From Deferribacteres bacterium (GTDB lineage Bacteria > Thermosulfidibacterota > Thermosulfidibacteria > Thermosulfidibacterales > Thermosulfidibacteraceae), in the NCBI GenBank assembly GCA_013153205.1, contig JAADEW010000097.1, positions 1 through 21,755 on the forward strand: a stretch of 21,755 nucleotides of DNA, in the 5' to 3' direction. The position numbers and the translations under genes are program-made. Each line of letters opens with the position of its first letter. The first letter of the stretch is position 1. Shown here one piece after another: positions 16,017-21,755 of the stretch. The notes under the pieces are model-generated. The model ran no database searches. It saw only the letters and a program-made list of their open reading frames with translations, and was not told the DNA's origin.

Positions 16017-16329
16017 CACCCAGGTCCCGTAAGGGACGGAAAGTGCCACAGAGAACAGACCGCCGGACGGTCTGGTCCGGTAAGGGTGAAACGGTGGGGT
16101 AAGAGCCCACCGCCTTCTCCGGCAACGGAGAGGGGCACGGTAAACCCCGCCCGGGGCAAGGCCAAATAGGGAGGCGTCCCGGCATCAGTCCGGGTAAGGG
16201 TTGCCCGCCCGATGCCTCCGGGTAGGCCGCTTGAGGCACCGGGTAACCGGTGTCCCAGATGAATGACCGCCGCCCCGATTAAATCGGGGTAACAGAACCC
16301 GGCTTACGAGCCTCCTGCGGTGCACTGTC
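15927..16329 (+). ncRNA. rnpB: RNase P RNA (bacterial type A)
   Basis: Catalytic RNA of RNase P, which removes tRNA 5' leaders. Conserved pieces are unmistakable: GAGGAAAGTCCGGGC near the 5' end (15978-15992), GGGGCAAGGCCAAATAGGG in the middle, and ACAGAACCCGGCTTA near the 3' end (16292-16306). P1 is exceptionally long: bases 15927-15946 pair with 16310-16329 over 20 base pairs with a single wobble. Ends are set by that helix, and the mature RNA may be a few bases shorter. The gene is very G+C-rich compared with its flanks. The first 90 bases are shared with the rnhA frame. No convincing promoter or terminator is visible, so processing from the NIF3 operon transcript is possible. Confidence 0.96.
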
Positions 16330-16364
16330 TTGACAAAACCCTTTTCCCATAGCAAACCTAAAGT

Positions 16365-18596
16365 GTGAGAAAGCTTTTTATCCTCATCTGGTTTTTAGTG
16401 GTTGCTCTATCCATCCACGCTGAGGTGTCTCTCTCACCCCTTGATAAAGACAAATTTGAAGAATCCCCCAAAAAAGCCGTATCTTACATAGAAGAGAAGA
16501 TAAAAGAGTATAAACAGGCTTCAGAAGCGTTCAAAGCCCGGAATCTTACTGAGCTTTCAACCATATTTGAGGGCTTAATCTTTCAGCTGGAAAGCCTGAA
16601 GAACACCCTGAATACCCTAACGGAAACCCCGTCAATCACCATTCCAGAGATACACGGCAAACCCTACAAACTGCAAGACTACGAAAGGCTCATCAAAACT
16701 TACTCCCTTATAGTGCAGAAGCTGGAGAGCATAGAGGACCAGATAGCCTTCCTTGAAGACGATGTAAACAGCCTGAAAAAAGAGGAAAAAGACCTGATGA
16801 GCCTGTGGCTGGAAAAGTCAAAGGAAGAAGACCCTCAAAAGTATGTGGTGTTAGCCCAGCTCGTAAATGTGCAGATAAAGCTTATTGAGGGAAAAGCAAA
16901 GCTGAAACAGCTCACCGAAAACCAGAATACATACCTGAAGCTGAAGAAGAGGCTGGACGAAAAGCTGGAAAAGGTCTTCTCCCACCTTCTAATAACGCCG
17001 CAGGACATCAAGGAAGCCCGGAAAGAACTTGAAAAAGCAAGCAAATCCCTATCTCAAACGGAACAGAGTGTAAGAAATGCAAAGCTCAACATAAACAAAA
17101 GCACTGCTATTTTAGAGTGGAAAATCGGAAACATCCTCAAAAAGCTGAAATCACCCAAGCTAAAGCCTCAAGAGAGAAAGCGGCTTCTAATTCAGAAAGA
17201 AGAGAACGAAGTGCTTCTTGAAAAGCTGGAGATAGAGAAGGTTCTTCTGGGAGAAAAGCTCACCAAAGCAAACCTGAACTACGAGAAAAACCTCTTCAGG
17301 GTTGAGTGGATAAGCTGTAAAGCGAAACTCTGCAGGGTTAAGAAGAAGCAGGAATACATATCCCGCTGGAACAACCTTCTGTCAGAGCTGAGAGACTATC
17401 TGGACAAGGCTAAAAGGGAGCTTGAGAAGGCGGAAAATACCTCCCAGATAATCACGGGAAAGATTGTCAACCTGCAGCAACAGCTTGAAGCACTGAGTCC
17501 CAAAGCGGTAAACAAAAGGAGCATCCAGAGCCTCATAGCCACCTACAAAAGCACTCTGGATAAGATACACGAGCTGGTCTATCAGCTTCAGCAGAACAAA
17601 GCCTTTGCCAAAAACATCATCATATACGTGGACAAAACCGTTTATCTCATACGAAAATCCGGCAACTTTTTAGAGAAAACCCTGCTGTGGTTCAACCTGA
17701 ACCGAAAAAGCATAGCCGCAAAGATAAAGGGAATCTTATACTACCCCATAGGCAGTCTGGGACAGACCCCCATAACTCTCGCCAACATACTCAAGTTTCT
17801 GCTCATCATAATATTCGGCATACTAACCGCCAAGTTTGTGAGAAAGAGAATCATAAATCTGCTGATAGAGAAATTTGCCCTTCCCTACGGCACGGTCAAC
17901 TCCATAGCCACAATAGTCTATTACATCTCCATATTCGTTATCCTTGCAGCGGCTATATCCGCCATAGGAATAAGCGTGAAGCAGATAACCTTCATCGTGG
18001 GCGCTTTAGGTGTGGGTATAGGTTTTGGCCTTCAGACCATTATAAACAACTTCGTAAGCGGACTGATACTCCTTACGGAAAGGTCCATAGAGATAGGCGA
18101 CATCGTGGAGCTTGAAAGCGGTGTTCTGGGAGAGGTGAAGAAAATCAACATGCGCTCCACCATTATAAGGACCTACGACGGCATGGACGTGATAGTCCCC
18201 AACTCGGAGCTGATATCCGGCAAAGTCACCACATGGACATACGATGACGACTGGAGAAGGCTCAAGATACCTTTCGGTGTTGCATACGGCACCGACCCCG
18301 ATAAAGTAGCCGAGATAGCCATAGAAGCCGCCCGTGAGGTGAAATACACCTTTGAAGACCCCCAGCACCAGATTGAAGTCTGGTTTGAAGGCTTTGGAGA
18401 CTCATCACTGAACTTCACCCTCGTGGTGTGGACCAAGATGCACACCCCTGCACCCAAAACCGGAAGGAAAAGTGCCTACTACTTTGTGCTATACAGAAAG
18501 CTTGCCGAAGCAGGGATAGAGATTCCATTCCCGCAGAGGGACATACACATAAGAAGCGTCAGCGCCGATGTCGTGAAAAAACTTAAAGATTCTTGA
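16365..18596 (+). CDS. Large MscS-family mechanosensitive channel with periplasmic coiled coil
   Basis: A 743-residue inner-membrane channel that probably releases solutes on hypo-osmotic shock. A signal peptide (about 1-19, ending in IHAE) is followed by about 440 residues of charged, coiled-coil-forming sequence, expected in the periplasm. Membrane helices lie at about 471-491 and 511-534, and the MscS pore helix is at about 541-571 with the small-residue pattern GALGVGIGFGLQ. The beta domain (about 575-630, RSIEIGDIVELE and VPNSELISG) and the C-terminal alpha/beta vestibule follow. MscK-type proteins share the large periplasmic part but have many more helices; only three are seen here. C318 and C323 could form a disulfide. 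The start is GTG with a poor ribosome site, 35 bases after rnpB. Confidence 0.9.
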   Translation: MRKLFILIWFLVVALSIHAEVSLSPLDKDKFEESPKKAVSYIEEKIKEYKQASEAFKARNLTELSTIFEGLIFQLESLKNTLNTLTETPSITIPEIHGKPYKLQDYERLIKTYSLIVQKLESIEDQIAFLEDDVNSLKKEEKDLMSLWLEKSKEEDPQKYVVLAQLVNVQIKLIEGKAKLKQLTENQNTYLKLKKRLDEKLEKVFSHLLITPQDIKEARKELEKASKSLSQTEQSVRNAKLNINKSTAILEWKIGNILKKLKSPKLKPQERKRLLIQKEENEVLLEKLEIEKVLLGEKLTKANLNYEKNLFRVEWISCKAKLCRVKKKQEYISRWNNLLSELRDYLDKAKRELEKAENTSQIITGKIVNLQQQLEALSPKAVNKRSIQSLIATYKSTLDKIHELVYQLQQNKAFAKNIIIYVDKTVYLIRKSGNFLEKTLLWFNLNRKSIAAKIKGILYYPIGSLGQTPITLANILKFLLIIIFGILTAKFVRKRIINLLIEKFALPYGTVNSIATIVYYISIFVILAAAISAIGISVKQITFIVGALGVGIGFGLQTIINNFVSGLILLTERSIEIGDIVELESGVLGEVKKINMRSTIIRTYDGMDVIVPNSELISGKVTTWTYDDDWRRLKIPFGVAYGTDPDKVAEIAIEAAREVKYTFEDPQHQIEVWFEGFGDSSLNFTLVVWTKMHTPAPKTGRKSAYYFVLYRKLAEAGIEIPFPQRDIHIRSVSADVVKKLKDS

Positions 18597-18628
18597 CTTT
18601 ACAGGTTAGCTTTTATTTATTTTCTCCT

Positions 18629-20023
18629 ATGAAAGAGAAGAACGTAATATTTTTATACAAAGCCCTTCGCGACGAAATCAACTTCGGGATAGCCTTTCTA
18701 ATCCCTCTTTTAAAAAAATACGGATACAATCCAAGCCTTATCTGCTGGGACAACGAAACCACAGAGGAAGAGATAATATCCAGACTGAGCCGGGAAAAGG
18801 GTGTGCTCCTTATATCCGCTTTAAGCCAGCACTGGTATGAAATGAGCGGCTCTCTCCCTAAAATAAAAGAGGCCTTTGATGGTCCCGTGATAATCGGCGG
18901 CTGGCATGCCATAATATCCCCCGAGGATATATACCCGAATGCCGGCGTGGACGGGATTTGTCTGGGCGATGGAGAGGAGCCGATACTCTACTTTCTGGAC
19001 CACTATTTTTACGGCAAAAAGTGCCCCCCCATACCGGGGCTTGCAGGCAAAAAGGGGTATTTTACAGAGGACTTCTGGGGAGGGCACTGGTATGTGAGAG
19101 ACCTGAACATATACCCTTATGCGGAATACGACATGTTTCCGCTGATAACTCAGAACCTCATAGAGAAAGGAAACCCCTTTTATTCACCGGGAAACCTGTC
19201 CATAAGAACCCTGTCCGTGTTATCGGGAAGAGGATGTCCCTTTAGATGCAATTATTGCAACAACACCTGCAGAATGCAGCTTTTCCCTTCCCTCACAAGG
19301 TATCTCAGAAAAATAGACCCGGAAATACTCATCTTCAATCTGGCAAAATTCAAGAGAGAATACGATGTTGAGGTATTCCACTTCAACGACGAGCTTTTTG
19401 ACTTTAACAGAAAGTGGCTGAACGATTTTCTGCCCCTATACTCCAGAAAGATAGGGCTTCCCTTCAGTTGCACCGTTAGAATAGACCACATAAGCGAAGA
19501 TAAAATAGCCTTCATGGCAAAGCACGGGCTTAAAATCGTGATATTTGGCCTTGAAAGTGGAGACGAAAACTACCGCAAGAAATACCTGAACAAGAAAATC
19601 ACCGACGAACAGATAAAAAGAGGCGTGGACCTCTTAAAGAGACACGACCTCATCGTGCTTGCCACAAACATGATTGGTATGCCCTTTGAGACGGAAGAGA
19701 CCATGAGAAAGACCATTGAGATGAATCAGGAGCTGGACATAGACATAAGCTACTTCTTCGCATGGCAGCCTCTACCCAAGACCAAGCTGGCAGAGATGGC
19801 TTTAAAAGAAGGGATACTTGAAGAGGTGAAGGTTGACTACTACTATAAGGTGGCAAACCTGAAAGAGCCGCCCAGAGAGCTCGTGGAAAAGATGCTTCAG
19901 ATTGCCATAAATGTTCCCAACAGCTTCTTAAGGAAAGAAGTTATAGACCGCAACATAGAAAAGCTGAAACAGACCCAGACTAAGAAAGGATTTCTGGCGA
20001 GTCTATTTTCCAAGAGTGCCTGA
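18629..20023 (+). CDS. B12-binding-domain radical SAM protein, unknown substrate
   Basis: A 464-residue class B-like radical SAM protein. The N-terminal ~150 residues resemble a cobalamin-binding Rossmann domain with GGWHAIISPE at 90-99 and LGDGEEP at 112-118. The radical SAM domain has the iron-sulfur motif CPFRCNYC (C203, C207, C210), then FHFNDE and IFGLESGDENYRKKYLNKK, typical of the superfamily. The substrate cannot be deduced; possible roles include methylation or modification of lipids, sugars or cofactors. The ATG at 18629 is chosen because MKEKNVIFLY is the natural start of the B12 domain. A TTG at 18593 overlapping the mscS stop would add 12 residues. Neither start has a Shine-Dalgarno sequence; the leader is U-rich. 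Its 3' end overlaps the Wzt-like gene on the other strand. Confidence 0.9.
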   Translation: MKEKNVIFLYKALRDEINFGIAFLIPLLKKYGYNPSLICWDNETTEEEIISRLSREKGVLLISALSQHWYEMSGSLPKIKEAFDGPVIIGGWHAIISPEDIYPNAGVDGICLGDGEEPILYFLDHYFYGKKCPPIPGLAGKKGYFTEDFWGGHWYVRDLNIYPYAEYDMFPLITQNLIEKGNPFYSPGNLSIRTLSVLSGRGCPFRCNYCNNTCRMQLFPSLTRYLRKIDPEILIFNLAKFKREYDVEVFHFNDELFDFNRKWLNDFLPLYSRKIGLPFSCTVRIDHISEDKIAFMAKHGLKIVIFGLESGDENYRKKYLNKKITDEQIKRGVDLLKRHDLIVLATNMIGMPFETEETMRKTIEMNQELDIDISYFFAWQPLPKTKLAEMALKEGILEEVKVDYYYKVANLKEPPRELVEKMLQIAINVPNSFLRKEVIDRNIEKLKQTQTKKGFLASLFSKSA

Positions 20024-21140
20024 GGTAAGTCATGCCCAGTTCTTTTCTGTTTTTGTCAACAGAAAAAGGTAAGGACTTCATGTTGTAAAGCATATTGCCC
20101 GTGTCGTCCACTAAAGCCACATCAATAAAATAGCTTCCGGAAAGCAAAGGAATATCTGGAATGGAAAACCGCAAGCATCCCTGAGGCTCCAGAGGTTCAT
20201 ACCCATCAATTTCAGTAGAAGTGGCAAAAACCGTGACATTATCGTTTCTCCTAATCTGGATACCCACATGGCATTTAGACGGCGCCTCATAATAGATGGC
20301 AACATCCAGAGCATCACCCGTTTTAAGCTCAAGTTCGTCACCATCCGCCGATGGAAACTCCACATCAAGCCTTCCAACAAAAGCCACGCTGTTTTCCTCC
20401 TGACTGCCGTCATCTCCGCTCTCTCTGGCTCTGCAGAAGTCCTCGTAAGCCTTCACAACATCTCTGGCAGGTCCAATCATGCGAACCCTGCCCTTATCAA
20501 GCCACAGCACCCTCTCACAGAGATGGAGCACATGATACATAGAGTGGGAACAGAAGATGATGGTTCTGCCCTTTTCTTTAAACTCAAGTATTCTATCAAG
20601 GCTTTTCTTCTGAAAATACTGGTCCCCCACTGAAAGCGCCTCATCAACTATCAGAACATCCGGGTCAACCTGAACCGCAATGGAGAAGGCAAGCCTCATC
20701 TTCATGCCGGAAGAGTAGGTCTTTATAGGCTGGTCTATAAAATCGCCAATTTCTGCAAACTCTATTATCTCTTTTTCCTTTTTCTCAACCTCTTTCCTGG
20801 AAAAACCCAAGAGAGAGGCGTTCAGATATATGTTCTCCCTCCCCGTAAGCTCAGGATGAAACCCCATACCCAGCTCAAGAAGCGCCGCTACCGTGCCGTC
20901 AACAGCAACCCTTCCGCTGGTGGGAGACAAAACCCCTGCAAGAATTTTGAGCAGGGTGCTTTTACCGGCTCCGTTATCACCTATGAGGCCAAAGGTCTCC
21001 CCCCTGCCTATATGAAAGGAGACATCCTTCAAAGCCCAGAATTTCCTGTGGCGGGACCTGCCTAAAAGAAGCTCATACAGGCGGTCAATGGGTCTGGAAT
21101 ATATTCTGTAAGCCTTTGAAAGGTTTTCTGCGGTTATCAT
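19980..21140 (-). CDS. Wzt-type polysaccharide ABC transporter ATP-binding protein
   Basis: Cytoplasmic ATPase of an ABC-2 exporter for O-antigen, capsule or teichoic-type glycans. The 386 residues comprise the nucleotide-binding domain, with GDNGAGKST (54-62), signature YSSGMKMRL (142-150), Walker B VLIVDEAL (162-169) and H199 in SHS, followed by a Wzt-like C-terminal beta domain (about 250-380), which in the family recognises the glycan cap. The N-terminus (ENLSKAYRIYSRPIDRLYELLLG) is the classic Wzt/TagH start. No partner permease (Wzm) is in the window. The ATG lies only a few bases after a strong terminator, with no Shine-Dalgarno sequence. The last 44 bases overlap the radical SAM gene on the opposite strand. 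Confidence 0.95.
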   Translation of the reverse strand: MITAENLSKAYRIYSRPIDRLYELLLGRSRHRKFWALKDVSFHIGRGETFGLIGDNGAGKSTLLKILAGVLSPTSGRVAVDGTVAALLELGMGFHPELTGRENIYLNASLLGFSRKEVEKKEKEIIEFAEIGDFIDQPIKTYSSGMKMRLAFSIAVQVDPDVLIVDEALSVGDQYFQKKSLDRILEFKEKGRTIIFCSHSMYHVLHLCERVLWLDKGRVRMIGPARDVVKAYEDFCRARESGDDGSQEENSVAFVGRLDVEFPSADGDELELKTGDALDVAIYYEAPSKCHVGIQIRRNDNVTVFATSTEIDGYEPLEPQGCLRFSIPDIPLLSGSYFIDVALVDDTGNMLYNMKSLPFSVDKNRKELGMTYLRHSWKIDSPEILS

Positions 21141-21144
21141 GGCG

Positions 21145-21185
21145 AAAATAAAAAAAGGATGGGGGACCTTGAAGGTCCCCCATCC
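21145..21185 (-). terminator. Strong terminator of the cysteine-rich protein gene
   Basis: Read on the minus strand, GGATGGGGGACCT pairs with AGGTCCCCCATCC (13 base pairs, plus-strand 21157-21169 with 21173-21185) around a three-base loop, followed by TTTTTTTATTTT. It lies 22 bases after the stop codon of the right-edge gene. The start codon of the Wzt-like gene follows within a few bases of the T run. Confidence 0.93.
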
Positions 21186-21207
21186 TCAGCTCGCAGAGTC
21201 AGGTCAA

Positions 21208-21755
21208 TTATTCGCACTCGTCATACGCAGGAGTTGTAATCCTGAAGCCGTTCTCATCCAAGTTGGCAATCAGAGGAACAACGGGGGAGCAGGTCTGGAT
21301 GTTAGCCCATCCCTCATCAAAGAGACCAACGCTCTTAACGTTAACTTCGCTGTCAATGGTTATGCTGTTAGAAGTATCGCCAGGCACGCAGGGGGAGAAT
21401 CCACACTCAGGTGTCTCAACGGTGTGCTCGGTGAGGTCATAGAAGACAACGTTCACAGAAGGTGCACAGGTTCCGTTGAAGAAGCTTCCCATGGTCGTGT
21501 TATCGCAACCGGTGTAGGTGCTCTGACACTGGCAGGAGCTGGTGCAGCCTTCACAACCGGTGGTTGTAACAACTCCACACTTACTGAGCTTGGTGGGATA
21601 GGTGAGAATCGCATAGGTACTTCCCTTAACGTAAGGAACAACCACATTCTCCTTATCAAGGGCAGCTTCCACATCAGCAACGGTAGCAGTTACTCCGGGG
21701 TTGTTTCCAGCAAGGATACAGAAAGAGGTAGCAGCACCCTCTTCAATATACTGGT
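21208..21755 (-). CDS. Cysteine-rich probable surface or pilin-like protein, C-terminal part
   Basis: The frame is open to the right edge, so only the last ~182 codons are seen and the start is outside the window. Visible are about 12 cysteines, many clustered (GCEGCTSSCQCQ), plus abundant T, S, G, N and V, and a C-terminal DECE. The composition suggests an exported, disulfide-rich domain. A stretch near the edge, GAATSFCILAGNNPGVTATVADVEAAL, recalls the region after the N-terminal helix of type IV pilins, but the diagnostic N-terminus cannot be seen. Codon choice differs from the neighbours: asparagine is always AAC and isoleucine is rarely ATA, which points to high expression, as does the strong terminator. 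I do not recognise the family with confidence. Confidence 0.8.
   Translation of the reverse strand, partial: QYIEEGAATSFCILAGNNPGVTATVADVEAALDKENVVVPYVKGSTYAILTYPTKLSKCGVVTTTGCEGCTSSCQCQSTYTGCDNTTMGSFFNGTCAPSVNVVFYDLTEHTVETPECGFSPCVPGDTSNSITIDSEVNVKSVGLFDEGWANIQTCSPVVPLIANLDENGFRITTPAYDECE

Noticed and set aside
15811..16239. Two minus-strand open frames across rnpB
   Set aside because: They are long only because the G+C-rich RNA gene has few stops. Their predicted proteins are proline-rich nonsense and have no ribosome site.
16330..16364. Promoter for the MscS gene starting with TTGACA just after rnpB
   Set aside because: The -35 match is perfect, but 17-18 bases downstream reads CAAACC or AAACCT. 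No acceptable -10 box lies at normal spacing.
18629..20023. Radical SAM protein as the missing B12 subunit or activator for the mutase
   Set aside because: It is a complete radical SAM enzyme, distant from the mutase and on the other strand. It lacks the mutase small-subunit DxHxxG motif.
1..21755. CRISPR array, transposon ends or prophage genes
   Set aside because: I see no spaced direct repeats, no transposase or integrase frames, and no terminal inverted repeats. The only strong inverted repeats are terminators and RNA helices.

Overview
The window reads as chromosomal core DNA from a Gram-negative (diderm) bacterium, probably a thermophile. A KDO transferase implies lipopolysaccharide. 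AGA/AGG and ATA codons are common in most genes. The tRNA and RNase P RNA are much richer in G+C than the coding DNA around them, and the RNase P RNA has a very long terminal helix; both fit growth at high temperature. I cannot place the organism in a phylum. No CRISPR array, prophage or insertion sequence is visible, and there is no stretch over 300 bases without a gene or structural RNA.

Region 1 (1-12982, minus strand) looks like one very compact operon of twelve genes, read from right to left. The order is transaldolase, rsmA, propionyl-CoA carboxylase (carboxyltransferase, biotin carboxylase, biotin carrier), methylmalonyl-CoA mutase catalytic subunit, an RqcH/NFACT protein, methylmalonyl-CoA epimerase, KDO transferase (waaA), a small HAD protein, ftsH and folP (cut by the left edge). 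Gaps are 0-16 bases and several genes overlap. The carboxylase, epimerase and mutase would convert propionyl-CoA to succinyl-CoA or the reverse. The cobalamin-binding mutase subunit is not in the window, and the translation quality-control gene rqcH sits between mutase and epimerase.

Region 2 (about 12983-13072) is a short divergent control region. Candidate promoters for the leftward operon and for rightward cinA share one -10 sequence.

Region 3 (13073-16329, plus strand) holds a cinA-type gene, a CAT-anticodon tRNA with a strong terminator, then a NIF3-family gene, a coiled-coil zinc-ribbon gene, RNase HI and the RNase P RNA (rnpB). The RNase HI reading frame runs 90 bases into rnpB, so the 5' strand of the RNase P terminal helix is also protein-coding. 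This is the most striking structure in the window.

Region 4 (16365-20023, plus strand) carries a large MscS-type mechanosensitive channel with a long coiled-coil extracytoplasmic part, and a B12-binding-domain radical SAM enzyme of unknown substrate.

Region 5 (19980-21755, minus strand) carries a Wzt-type polysaccharide-export ATPase whose 3' end overlaps the radical SAM gene tail to tail. Upstream of it, behind a strong terminator, is the C-terminal part of a cysteine-rich, probably secreted protein with codon usage typical of high expression. It runs off the right edge.
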